A DNA stretch of 64,000 bases from Io17-Chloro-G2 sp034420695. Lineage in GTDB: Bacteria; Chloroflexota; Dehalococcoidia; Lucifugimonadales; UBA3495. Under the pieces are notes generated by a model that searched no databases, had not been told where the DNA came from, and saw only the letters and a list, made by a program, of their open reading frames with translations. The stretch covers positions 66,655 to 130,654 of the forward strand of contig DAOULB010000006.1 in assembly GCA_034420695.1 (NCBI GenBank), given 5' to 3'. Of this stretch, positions 17,621-25,577 are shown piece by piece; within the stretch, counting starts at the first letter, position 1, and each line of letters starts with the position of its first letter. The translations under genes were made by a program, and so were the position numbers.

Positions 17621-19228
17621 TCACATCCGGAAGACGCCGCGCTTCTGCTCGGGGAAAGGAGCGTTGATGGAAGCGGCTATTCCCAGGCCAACCACGGTCC
17701 GCGTGTCCACCGGGTCAATTATCCCGTCGTCCCACAGGCGCGCCGTGCTGTAGTATGGGTCGCCTTCCGTCTCGTACTTTTCTAGGATGGGCCTCTGCAG
17801 GGCGTCCTTTTCTTCCTGCTCCATGGTCCTGCCCTGCCGCTCCAGCTGCTGCATCCTGACGGTCAGCAGTACTTCCGCCGCCTGCTGCCCGCCCATCACC
17901 GATATCCGGGCGTTGGGCCAAGCCCACAGGAAGCGGGGCTGGTAAGCCCGACCGCACATGCCGTAGTTTCCCGCCCCGAAGGAGCTTCCAATGATGACCG
18001 TGAACTTGGGTACCGATGCGTTCGACACCGCCATCACCATCTTGGCCCCGTCTTTGGCGATCCCCCCGGCCTCGTACTGCCGCCCCACCATAAACCCCGT
18101 AATGTTCTGCAGGAACAGCAGGGGAATCCCCCGCTGGCTGCACAGCTCTATAAAGTGGCTTCCTTTCAAAGCGCTTTCGGAAAACAGCACTCCGTTATTG
18201 GCCACCACTCCCACCGGGTATCCCCAGATGCGGGAAAAACCGCAGACCAGGGTCTCTCCGTAGCCCGCCTTGAATTCGTGGAAACGGCTCCCGTCCACGA
18301 TTCGCGCTATTACCTCCCGCACGTCGTACTGCCGCCGGTTGTCCGGCGACACTATTCCGTATAGCTCTGCCGGGTCGTGGGCCGGCGGTTCCGCTCTGGA
18401 CACGTGGAAGGGTGGTTCCCGCCGCCGCACGAAGTTCTCCACGATGTCCCTGGTGATGGACAGGGCATCCTCGTCGTCGGCCGCTTGGTGGTCCGCCACC
18501 CCCGATACCCTGGTATGCACCTCCGCTCCGCCCAGGGTTTCCGGGTCAACATCCTCGCCTGTGGCTGCCCGCACCAGCGGTGGCCCTCCCAGGAAGATGG
18601 TCGCCTGCTGCCGTACCATCACCACCTCGTCGCTCATGGCGGGGATGTATGCTCCTCCGGCGGTGCAGGACCCCATGACCACCGCTACTTGGGGAATGCC
18701 CAAGGCCGACATCTGGGCTTGGTTGTAGAAGATTCGTCCGAAGTGCTCCCGGTCGGGGAATACCTCCGCCTGCAAAGGAAGAAATGCTCCTCCCGAATCC
18801 ACCAAGTAGATGCATGGCAGGTGGTTTTCTAACGCAATCTCCTGGGCCCGCAGGTGCTTCTTGACCGTAATCGGGTAGTAGGTGCCGCCCTTGACCGTCG
18901 CGTCGTTGGCAAGCACCACCACCTCCTTCCCGTGCACCACGCCCACGCCCGTAACGATCCCCGCCGACGCTTCCTCTCCGTCGTACATATCCCATGCCGC
19001 CAATGGGCTCAGCTCGAGGAAAGGGGTGTTCGAGTCAACTAGGCCTTCGATTCGTTCCCGTGCCAGCAGCTTGCCGCGGCTGCGGTGCAACTCAACCGCC
19101 CTCTCCCCGCCACCGGCCCGCACCCGGCCCAACCGCTCCTTCAACTCCACCACCAAGTCTTCCATGCGGGCCTGGTTGTCAAGAAAGTTCCCGTCGGAGG
19201 TTCGCAGGTTGGAGCCGATTACTTCCAT
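17621..19228 (-). CDS. Carboxyltransferase (beta) subunit of acyl-CoA carboxylase, methylcrotonoyl-CoA type
   Basis: It transfers carboxyl from biotin to an acyl-CoA. From ATG 19228 it is 535 aa, the normal length of MccB. Crotonase-fold marks include PCIYLVDSGGAFLPLQAEVFPDREHFGRIFYNQAQMSA, MGSCTAGGAYIPAMSDE, NITGFMVGRQYEAGGIAKDGAKM and GAGNYGMCGRAYQPRFLWAWPN, the last two typical of 3-methylcrotonoyl-CoA or geranyl-CoA carboxylases rather than propionyl-CoA. GGGGA precedes the start. It is the first gene of a three-gene operon. No isovaleryl-CoA dehydrogenase or HMG-CoA lyase is nearby, so leucine catabolism is likely but not proven. Confidence 0.92.
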   Translation of the reverse strand: MEVIGSNLRTSDGNFLDNQARMEDLVVELKERLGRVRAGGGERAVELHRSRGKLLARERIEGLVDSNTPFLELSPLAAWDMYDGEEASAGIVTGVGVVHGKEVVVLANDATVKGGTYYPITVKKHLRAQEIALENHLPCIYLVDSGGAFLPLQAEVFPDREHFGRIFYNQAQMSALGIPQVAVVMGSCTAGGAYIPAMSDEVVMVRQQATIFLGGPPLVRAATGEDVDPETLGGAEVHTRVSGVADHQAADDEDALSITRDIVENFVRRREPPFHVSRAEPPAHDPAELYGIVSPDNRRQYDVREVIARIVDGSRFHEFKAGYGETLVCGFSRIWGYPVGVVANNGVLFSESALKGSHFIELCSQRGIPLLFLQNITGFMVGRQYEAGGIAKDGAKMVMAVSNASVPKFTVIIGSSFGAGNYGMCGRAYQPRFLWAWPNARISVMGGQQAAEVLLTVRMQQLERQGRTMEQEEKDALQRPILEKYETEGDPYYSTARLWDDGIIDPVDTRTVVGLGIAASINAPFPEQKRGVFRM

Positions 19229-19355
19229 CCCATCCCCGGCCTGCGCCCCTCTGGGGCCGGCCCGACCGATTGCGGCCCCATTATATCCCTCTCCCTTGCC
19301 CCTGTCAGAGCCGCTGTGAAAGGAGGCCTGTCCCGCTCCCGGCCCAGCCGCCGAC

Positions 19356-19412
19356 AAAAATATCTCAAGGCAGCGGCCGGCGATTACTGCGGCGCCGGCC
19401 GCGCCTTGAGAT
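19356..19412 (-). terminator. Intrinsic terminator of the hsp20 operon
   Basis: ATCTCAAGGC (19362-19371) pairs with 19403-19412, and GCGGCCGGC (19373-19381) with 19394-19402, giving a 19-bp stem with one bulged base. On the minus strand it ends in a run of five Ts, right after the hsp20 stop. Confidence 0.88.
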
Positions 19413-19442
19413 GTTGAAGAGTTTAATGGGGGTCGGGGCGGG

Positions 19443-19925
19443 TTAGCCGCCTTCTGCGGTCCCGCCTCCGACCCGGACTTGAAGCTGCCTGGCCCGCTTG
19501 GTCTCTGCCTTGGGCACCGTGATGGTCAGCACCCCGTGCTCGTAGTGGGGCTCCACCCTGTCCCGGTCCACCGAGTCAGGCAGCCTGAGGGCTCGGTGGA
19601 ACGAGCCGCTCCGCCGTTCCTGCATCAGGTACGCCTCGGCCGCGTCCTGGAACTGGGAAGCGGTCTCTCCCTTGATGGTCAGCATGTTGTCCTCGATGGA
19701 CACCTGAATCGCCGAAGGGTCCACCCCGGGCATGGATGCCCGGATCACGATATTTTCCCCTTGGGCAACCACGTCTAGGGGCACGGCCCAAGCCTCCATG
19801 TCCCCGTTGGTGGCAGCCTCCCCGTTAGTGGTGACGGCCGGCTGGTTGCCGAACCTGCGCCACATCCGGTCCATGGTATCCTGCATCTGCCTCAAGTCGG
19901 TGAAGGGGTCCCATCGCTGCATCAT
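19443..19925 (-). CDS. Small heat shock protein, Hsp20/alpha-crystallin family
   Basis: A 160-residue ATP-independent holdase chaperone. After an N-terminal DPFTDLRQMQDTMDRMWRRF arm, the alpha-crystallin domain runs from about residue 47 (AVPLDVVAQGENIVIRASMPGVDPSAIQVSIEDNMLTIKGE) to HYEHGVLTITVPKAE, the family's A-x-x-x-n-GVL motif. It is the second gene after the 63-aa gene at 20022-20213. Both are read from a promoter overlapped by an HspR-type operator, so induction on heat or unfolding stress is expected. Confidence 0.93.
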   Translation of the reverse strand: MMQRWDPFTDLRQMQDTMDRMWRRFGNQPAVTTNGEAATNGDMEAWAVPLDVVAQGENIVIRASMPGVDPSAIQVSIEDNMLTIKGETASQFQDAAEAYLMQERRSGSFHRALRLPDSVDRDRVEPHYEHGVLTITVPKAETKRARQLQVRVGGGTAEGG

Positions 19926-19965
19926 TTCCGTTCCTCTATGCTCTGTGGTGTGTTCCTTGGTCGTT

Positions 19966-20016
19966 CCCGGTAGTCCTGCCCGGTTTCTTGCCCGGTAGTC
20001 CTGCCCGGTAGTCCTG
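19966..20016. repeat. Short tandem repeat in the hsp20 leader
   Basis: Three exact copies of CCCGGTAGTCCTG (19966-19978, 19991-20003, 20004-20016) and one degenerate 12-base copy (19979-19990) are packed head to tail between the two genes of the hsp operon. Confidence 0.9.
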
Positions 20017-20021
20017 AATGT

Positions 20022-20213
20022 TTAGAAAGTGTAGTAACGCACCCCGGCAAAGGGTACCCGGTAGCCCCACCCGGTCGGCTCCACAACCTCCGCAGCCTCC
20101 CTCTGTTCGGCCTCCTCCAAGATTTGCTCCATCTCCTGGGCAAGCTTGGCTTCCTGCTTATCGTGGGTAATACCGGACCGTACATCCTGCTCAAGAAGCT
20201 CTGTAACCGCCAC
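20022..20213 (-). CDS. Small hypothetical protein of the hsp20 operon
   Basis: A 63-residue acidic, helix-prone protein (MAVTELLEQDVRSGITHDKQ..., with a Glu-rich LAQEMEQILEEAEQREAAEVVEP stretch and a YRVPFAGVRYYTF tail). I do not recognise a family. It is supported as a gene by an almost perfect ribosome site, AAGGAGGTG, seven bases before its GTG start, and by a consensus promoter just upstream. Because it is the first gene of the HspR-controlled transcript it may be a stress accessory protein. No membrane segment or metal motif is visible. Confidence 0.7.
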   Translation of the reverse strand: MAVTELLEQDVRSGITHDKQEAKLAQEMEQILEEAEQREAAEVVEPTGWGYRVPFAGVRYYTF

Positions 20214-20242
20214 GGCAGCACCTCCTTAATTTCTATGTATTG

Positions 20243-20271
20243 AGTATAAGACTTGATATGACTCATGTCAA
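20243..20271 (-). promoter_or_regulatory. Heat-shock operon promoter
   Basis: Minus strand: perfect TTGACA (20266-20271), a 17-base spacer and TATACT (20243-20248), about 30 bases before the GTG at 20213. The HAIR-like operator covers its -35 box and spacer, so bound HspR would block polymerase. Confidence 0.8.
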
Positions 20272-20272
20272 G
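20252..20272. promoter_or_regulatory. HAIR-like operator (HspR binding site)
   Basis: CTTGA, 11 bases, TCAAG: the same arms and spacing as the known HspR inverted repeat CTTGAGT-N7-ACTCAAG, with the two inner bases of each arm different. It lies between hspR and the hsp operon. Confidence 0.7.
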
Positions 20273-20309
20273 ACACTGTTACCATTGGATGTAATTCTTT
20301 CATACAACA

Positions 20310-20338
20310 TTGACATATCTCTGCCTCCCCTGTATAAA
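20310..20338 (+). promoter_or_regulatory. hspR promoter
   Basis: Perfect TTGACA (20310-20315), a 17-base spacer and TATAAA (20333-20338), 28 bases before the hspR ATG, with AAGGAG at 20348-20353. The operator lies about 40 bases upstream of its -35. Confidence 0.8.
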
Positions 20339-20365
20339 TATTGGAGTAAGGAGTTCGCAGTCAAT

Positions 20366-20848
20366 ATGACGCAGAGCAGGGGAATCTACTTGATCAGCGT
20401 AGTGGCGGAGACGCTGCAGATGCACCCCCAGACCCTCCGCAAGTACGAGCGCGCCGGCCTTATCGAACCCCTCCGCATGGGGACCCTGCGCACCTATTCC
20501 GACGAGGATGTGGCCCGGCTGCGGCTCATCAAGCACTTCGTCGATGACTTGGGCCTCAATCTCTCCGGGGTGGAAATGGCCTTGGACTTCATCAATGATT
20601 TGCTTGAACTCCGGGGCAGGCTGTCGAGACAATCTCCTCCCGGTAACGAGGTGGACGCTTCTATTAGGCAGGTAGACAAGATGCTGGCCAAGCTGGGCGT
20701 TAAGGTGGTGCGCCGGGAAGCCCCTTCGGCAGCCCGGGAACTCCCGGAAGTTGAAAGCGCATTCAAGGTCAACCCGGGCGAAACCTTGGAGTTCGGCCCC
20801 GGAACCTGGATTCCCGAACGGACGCGGTCTTCTGGCCGAAGCGTCTAG
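20366..20848 (+). CDS. hspR: MerR-family heat-shock regulator, HspR-like
   Basis: A 160-residue regulator. YLISVVAETLQMHPQTLRKYERAGLIEPLRMGTLRTYSDEDVARLRLIKHFVDDLGLNLSGVEMALDFI is the HspR form of the MerR helix-turn-helix, including the characteristic L.GVE segment. HspR proteins repress chaperone genes by binding the HAIR repeat, often with DnaK as corepressor. Here a HAIR-like site lies in the divergent hsp20 promoter, so hsp20 is the probable target. ATG 20366 is used; the frame is open further upstream but overlaps the promoter. dnaK and clpB, the usual partners, are not in the window. Confidence 0.85.
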   Translation: MTQSRGIYLISVVAETLQMHPQTLRKYERAGLIEPLRMGTLRTYSDEDVARLRLIKHFVDDLGLNLSGVEMALDFINDLLELRGRLSRQSPPGNEVDASIRQVDKMLAKLGVKVVRREAPSAARELPEVESAFKVNPGETLEFGPGTWIPERTRSSGRSV

Positions 20849-21040
20849 GGCTGTCGGCAGCAGCAACCCGGCGGGACGCTACTTGCATAAATCGGCAATC
20901 CAATACTTGCTTTCTGCAGCACCTTTCTTCTAAAGTAGATATAGTAAACATAAACTGCTGGCGAAGGGCGTGGTCGGTGGAGAGCCCCCAACGTTACTGC
21001 GGCAGTCTTTAACTGAAACCCAATTACAGGAGGCGTAGCA

Positions 21041-21283
21041 ATGGCAGACAACAAGTTGATCACTGGATTTGTGGCTGGCGCCTTGGTTGGCATCGCTGCG
21101 GCTTTGCTCCTGGCCCCCGGTTCGGGCAGTGAGACCCGGGCTGCGGTGGCTAGCCGGGCGGGTGACCTGCGGAGGCGGGTGGACACCCTCAGGAGTAAGG
21201 CCGAGGACTATGTGGGCCAGTGGCGCAACCGGGGCGACGGGGTCGATGAGGAGCTTGTCGATTCCGAGGCCGGGCGCTCCTAG
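21041..21283 (+). CDS. YtxH-like small membrane-anchored protein
   Basis: An 80-residue protein with one N-terminal glycine/alanine-rich membrane segment (LITGFVAGALVGIAAALLLAPGSG) followed by a charged helix, the plan of YtxH/general-stress proteins (PF12732), including the LLLAPxSGxETR motif. AGGAGG precedes ATG 21041. It lies downstream of hspR but 190 bases away, so it may have its own promoter. It ends before a strong bidirectional terminator. Function unknown; cell-envelope stress is plausible. Confidence 0.8.
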   Translation: MADNKLITGFVAGALVGIAAALLLAPGSGSETRAAVASRAGDLRRRVDTLRSKAEDYVGQWRNRGDGVDEELVDSEAGRS

Positions 21284-21327
21284 TCCGGTTAATGCGGCTG
21301 CCGGGCTTGCCCGGCTTCCGGAACCAA

Positions 21328-21366
21328 AAAACAAGGGAGGGGCCAAGAAAGCCCCTCCCTTGTTTT
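21328..21366. terminator. Bidirectional intrinsic terminator
   Basis: A perfect 16-bp stem (21328-21343 with 21351-21366) and a 7-base loop, with A and T tracts at either side. It can end the ytxH-like gene on the plus strand and the histidine kinase transcript on the minus strand. Confidence 0.92.
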
Positions 21367-21493
21367 GTTGTCACTTCTCTCATCCCCGCCAATGGTCTTG
21401 CCTGAACTTCGGGTTGAGGGCGGTGTCCTGCTGTGAGGGGTCCTGCTATGCTTGAATTCCCACGGATGCTCGACGGTCTCCACCCCGCCTGGC

Positions 21494-23752
21494 TTAAGCG
21501 CTGGCCGCTGCCGAGTGCTGCCTTATCGGCAGTTCCACTATCATCTCCGTGAATTCCCCGGGCTCCGTTTCAACCCGGATGCTCCCGCCGTGTTCCCGTA
21601 TTATGTCGTTGGAAATCGCCAAGCCCAGCCCCGTGCCCTGGCCTGTAGGCTTGGTGGTGAAGAACGGGTTGAATATCTTCTCCACTACATCCGGAGGCAT
21701 GCCGTTCCCGTTGTCCCAGATCCGTATCTCAACCAGCTCTTCTTCTCGCTTGGTCGTAAGCCACACCATCGGGAAGTACTGTTCGCCGCCCCCTCCCCCC
21801 TTCTCCAATATCTCCCGGCGTTTCTCGTCGGTTGCATAGCAAGCATTCCCCACCATGTTCAGGAAGACCCGGCCCAAGTCCTGCGGGATTACCTCCAGTT
21901 CTCCCACATTCGGGTCCAGGTCGTTCTGCAGGGTAAGCTGGAATTCCGTATCTACCGCCCGGGCGCTGTGAAATGCCAGCCGGGCGTACTCCTCCAGCAG
22001 GGAGTTGATGTTGGTAGGCTGGAATTCGGTGGAGCCCCGGCCCATCATCAGCATGTCATGGACTATGCGATTGGCCCTTTCGGTGTGGGACCCGATACGC
22101 TCCAAGTTGCTGGACAAGTCGTCGGATATATCCTGGATTAGCTTGCGCTGGTCCTCCGCTAAGGAGTCGCCCCCTTCCTCCAGCACCTCATTCAGCTCGG
22201 TGACCAGTTCCGAAGAGACCTCCGAGAAATTCTTCACGAAGTTGAGGGGATTCCTGATTTCATGGGCCACACCGGCGGTTAGTTCTCCCAAGGCCGCCAG
22301 CTTTTCCCGCATTACTATCTGGTCTTGGGCCTTCTCAAGGTCCACCAAGGTTACCTCAAGCTGTTCGTTCTTTCCCTGCAACTCATCGGCCAGTTCTCGC
22401 AACTCGTTGGCCAGTTCCTCTACCAAGTTCAACCGCTGCACTTCCAGTGCGTGGAGGCGGAACACCTCCAACGCAGCGGCCATGTCCGCCACCTCATCCC
22501 GTCCGCCGATTTCCACTTGGGCCTCCAAGTCCCCTCCCGCCATGCGGCGCATCCAATCGGACAGCATCTGCAGCCGTCTCAGGATCACCCGCCCCACGAA
22601 GAGCCATGCAATCAGCAATGCGCCGCCGATGCTCAACACCGTGATGGCTATCAGCAGGATACGTCCGGTGAACGTCGCCTGGGTTGAGGCAGCTGAGGCC
22701 TGCTGTGCCCTGGCGTTGGCGGCGCTAACCAGTCCGTCCACCTGTGCTACCAACTCCAAAGACAGGTTCCTGTTGACTTCCAGCAACTCCCTCTGGCTGG
22801 CGTCCAGCCTTAACACCCGGTCCAGCAGGTCGAATCCGCCCTGGCCGCCGATTACGACCCAGCGTTCGCCGGGTTGCGCAACCCACTCTTGGTCGAGCAA
22901 ATCGAAAGCGCTCCGCTCGCCCAGTCCGGAGTCAACGAGCCGGTCCAGCGCGGGGGCAACGTCGGCGTACAGCGGCGAGCCCTCCAAGGCCGACAAGCTC
23001 CCTTCGATGCGTCCGGCCGAGGACTCGAAGCGTTCACGCAGCGGCTCCAGCAGCGGGGCCTCTGATACGCTGAAAGCGCTTTCCAGCAGGTGTGCGGCAA
23101 TGGCTGCGTCGGCCTGCAGGTCAGCCAAGTGACGGTACTGGCGCAGCTCGTCTTCAGAGAAATAATCGCCCCTTTCGGCTTGGGGCCGCTCCCGGGAACT
23201 GTAACCGGTCATAGTGAAGAACAACTGGTCGTCCACCGCCGGCACCAGTTTCCTGTTCACCAGTGGAAGCAGTTGTTCCCCCAACTCCTTGCGCAGCGCC
23301 TCGGTGTGCTCCGTAAGCTCGAATATTTCCGCTCTCTCCTGCTCGATCTCCAGTGCATTGTCCCTCAGGGTGTCGGAGCTGGCCTGGATGCGGTCAAATT
23401 CGTCCCCGCCCACACCCTGATGTCCCAGGATGGCCAACTCTCCTTGCAGGGACTGGTGCGCCATGGTTATTTCCGAGGCCACCGTCGAGAGTTCCCGGCT
23501 CGTTTCCGCAGTGGTCAGTCGCGGGGCCGCTGCGGCCAGGGTTCCGCTGTGCTGGGCAACTCCGAACGCCGCCACCAGTTCGGGCACGCTGTCCTCGTTC
23601 ACCCGTTGCAGGGCAGCGCTGACTTGGTTGAAGGAGAACCAGCCCACCAAGCTGGCCGCCACGGTGAAAACAACTGCCCCTCCGATTGCCAGGTAAAGCT
23701 GGGTCGACAGGCGGTTGCGCCGTTCCAGCAGAGCCATCAAGCGGTCTTTCAT
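21494..23752 (-). CDS. Membrane sensor histidine kinase
   Basis: A 752-residue kinase: TM1 about 18-40, an extracytoplasmic helical region of some 320 residues (40-362), TM2 about 363-387, a HAMP-like linker with coiled coil (388-480), then HisKA with LGELTAGVAHEIRNPLNFVKNF (His497). The HATPase domain (about 610-745) shows NMVGNACYATDE, DNGNGMPPDVVEKIFNPFFTTKPTGQGTGLGLAIS. The start overlaps the stop of the ligand-binding lipoprotein gene by ATGA, so the lipoprotein may be its ligand sensor. The nearest phospho-acceptor is the REC domain of the SpoIIE protein three genes upstream. Confidence 0.92.
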   Translation of the reverse strand: MKDRLMALLERRNRLSTQLYLAIGGAVVFTVAASLVGWFSFNQVSAALQRVNEDSVPELVAAFGVAQHSGTLAAAAPRLTTAETSRELSTVASEITMAHQSLQGELAILGHQGVGGDEFDRIQASSDTLRDNALEIEQERAEIFELTEHTEALRKELGEQLLPLVNRKLVPAVDDQLFFTMTGYSSRERPQAERGDYFSEDELRQYRHLADLQADAAIAAHLLESAFSVSEAPLLEPLRERFESSAGRIEGSLSALEGSPLYADVAPALDRLVDSGLGERSAFDLLDQEWVAQPGERWVVIGGQGGFDLLDRVLRLDASQRELLEVNRNLSLELVAQVDGLVSAANARAQQASAASTQATFTGRILLIAITVLSIGGALLIAWLFVGRVILRRLQMLSDWMRRMAGGDLEAQVEIGGRDEVADMAAALEVFRLHALEVQRLNLVEELANELRELADELQGKNEQLEVTLVDLEKAQDQIVMREKLAALGELTAGVAHEIRNPLNFVKNFSEVSSELVTELNEVLEEGGDSLAEDQRKLIQDISDDLSSNLERIGSHTERANRIVHDMLMMGRGSTEFQPTNINSLLEEYARLAFHSARAVDTEFQLTLQNDLDPNVGELEVIPQDLGRVFLNMVGNACYATDEKRREILEKGGGGGEQYFPMVWLTTKREEELVEIRIWDNGNGMPPDVVEKIFNPFFTTKPTGQGTGLGLAISNDIIREHGGSIRVETEPGEFTEMIVELPIRQHSAAASA

Positions 23753-25107
23753 GGTATCGCTTCCCGCAGGCTGCTAACAGGGTAGTATTTCCCGTCGGAG
23801 CCTATCGCGGTCAGAAACACGGCGTCCGACCCCTGGTTATCCTCTTGACCGTACCTAAGTTCGAATCCCTGGATATCGACCACGTCAGCCTGCCGCAGGC
23901 TGTCCAGGAAGCAGGCCCTGTTGACTTCCCGCCCGCAGCCTTGTAGGCCGGCAATGGCCAAGCGCCCCGCCAAGTATCCCTCGAAGGACACAAAACCCGG
24001 TACGGCGTCTTGCTCGTACCTCGCCAGCGCATTCAGGTAGGCTGCGGTGACCGGCAGCGAGGTGTCCGTAGGGAAGGGAACAACCTGGGTGACGTACACC
24101 CCTTCTCCGCCGTCTCCCAACTCATCCAGTTCCTTGGCCAAGGCGTTGCTGCCAACGAAGGACACGTTCATGAAAACCGGGTCAAATCCCGTGTGCCGCG
24201 CCCAAGCGATCAGCGCCGCCACCGGTTCATAGGCTCCGATTATGATGACTGCTTCGGGATTTCCCTGCTGCAGGTCCAGCAGGGCCGTCTTCACCGCCGT
24301 CGTGTTGCGGACGTACAGCCCAATCGATACCGGTTCCAATCCCCGCTTCTCCAAGGCTATTCTCACTCCCCGGTACCCTGCCCGTCCGTAGGAGTCGTCC
24401 TGGTACATCACGGCTATCCGGTCCAGCCCCAGGTCCTTCGTCAGACGCTCCACCATCTCCTCGGTTTCCTGGTAGTAGGAGGAGCGGACGTTCAGTATGT
24501 TGTCCCACTCCGGGTCCCGCAGGAACTCGGCCCCCGTGAAAGGCGCAATATACGGCACGCCGGCTTCCGCTGCCACCGGCGTTGCGGACCGCGAGGTGGG
24601 CGTGCCCACGGCCCCGATCAGGGCGAACACATCCTCACTCTCAATGAGGTACTTGGTGTTGTTGATGGCGGCCTCTGGCTCGTAAGCGTCGTCCGCTGTG
24701 ATGAGGTCTAACCGGCGGCCATTCACCCCGCCATTCCGGTTGACTTCGTGAAAGGCGGCCTGGATGCCCAATCTCATGTTCTTGCCCAGTTCCTGGGCGA
24801 GACCGGAAAAAGCGGCTGACTGCCCGAACGTTACACTATTGTCGGTAACGCCGTAACTAAGGGTGGGGACTGAAGCTCGGATGTCAGGTGTTGGGGTTGG
24901 TGTTTGTGCGGCTGGTTCCCCGCCGCAGGCAACGCTCCCCGCCAAGCCCGCCAGAAACAAGAAAACCAAGGCAGCCAAGCTCCCTCGCCGGAAGAGGGGC
25001 CGGACCGGTGAAAGCCTGCAGGGGCCCAAAGTTCGCGATTGTCCGCTCTGGGCGGTTTCAGTACCTTGCGGCCGGTGGTTCGCGGAATGTAGGGGGGACT
25101 CCCTCAT
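23749..25107 (-). CDS. Branched-chain amino acid-type substrate-binding lipoprotein
   Basis: A 452-residue periplasmic-binding protein of the type-1 Leu/Ile/Val receptor family (Peripla_BP_6). A hydrophobic stretch ends in a lipobox LAGSVACGG near residue 61, followed by a Pro/Thr linker; the binding core starts at SVTFGQSAAFSGLAQELGKNMRLGIQAAFHEVNRNGGVNGRRLDL and includes ALIGAVGTPTSRSATPVAAEAGVPYI. The 40-residue extension before the signal is unusual, so the true start may lie further in, though no in-frame ATG is there. No permease or ATPase genes accompany it; instead it overlaps the histidine-kinase gene by four bases, which argues for sensing rather than uptake. Confidence 0.88.
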   Translation of the reverse strand: MRESPLHSANHRPQGTETAQSGQSRTLGPCRLSPVRPLFRRGSLAALVFLFLAGLAGSVACGGEPAAQTPTPTPDIRASVPTLSYGVTDNSVTFGQSAAFSGLAQELGKNMRLGIQAAFHEVNRNGGVNGRRLDLITADDAYEPEAAINNTKYLIESEDVFALIGAVGTPTSRSATPVAAEAGVPYIAPFTGAEFLRDPEWDNILNVRSSYYQETEEMVERLTKDLGLDRIAVMYQDDSYGRAGYRGVRIALEKRGLEPVSIGLYVRNTTAVKTALLDLQQGNPEAVIIIGAYEPVAALIAWARHTGFDPVFMNVSFVGSNALAKELDELGDGGEGVYVTQVVPFPTDTSLPVTAAYLNALARYEQDAVPGFVSFEGYLAGRLAIAGLQGCGREVNRACFLDSLRQADVVDIQGFELRYGQEDNQGSDAVFLTAIGSDGKYYPVSSLREAIP

Positions 25108-25160
25108 GGCGCCTTTCGTCGTAGGGAAGGGATGGCGGCAAACCTGGTTCCGGGATTTCC

Positions 25161-25577
25161 CTACTCCCGGAGGGCCACCAAGGTCAGGTGGTTCTTCCCT
25201 TCCTCCCTGCGATAGTGGGTCTGGTCCATCATGGTGCGGACCATGTAGACGCCCAAGCCGCCTACAGGGCGGTCTTCAATGGACGAATCCAAATCGGGTT
25301 CGGGAGCGTCGTGCAGCGGGTCGAACGGTTTGCCGGCGTCCACTATCTCGATAGTGAGGGAATCCGGCTCCGACGTGAGTTTAAGTTCGATTTCGTTTTC
25401 GCCCCCGTCATAGCCGTAGTCCATGACATTCAAAACCCACTCTTCAATGACGAGGTTGACCCTGAATATTAGGTCGGGAGTCCAGCTTTCCTGCTCCCCG
25501 AATTCCTCGAGAGCGGAAACAATACGCGCCAGCTCCTCCCGGTTGGTCTCTATCGTAAGGTTTAACTGGGCGCTCAA
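25161..25577 (-). CDS. RsbW-like anti-sigma factor serine kinase
   Basis: A 138-residue stand-alone HATPase domain (HATPase_c_2). N-box NLVIEEWVLNVMDYGYDGGENEIE, G1 box IEIVDAGKPFDP and G2 box GGLGVYMVRTMMD are all present. Such proteins phosphorylate STAS antagonists and sequester a sigma factor or other target. The start is TTG 25577, whose TTGA overlaps the stop of the phosphatase gene, so the two are translationally coupled. No sigma-factor gene lies nearby. Confidence 0.88.
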   Translation of the reverse strand: MSAQLNLTIETNREELARIVSALEEFGEQESWTPDLIFRVNLVIEEWVLNVMDYGYDGGENEIELKLTSEPDSLTIEIVDAGKPFDPLHDAPEPDLDSSIEDRPVGGLGVYMVRTMMDQTHYRREEGKNHLTLVALRE

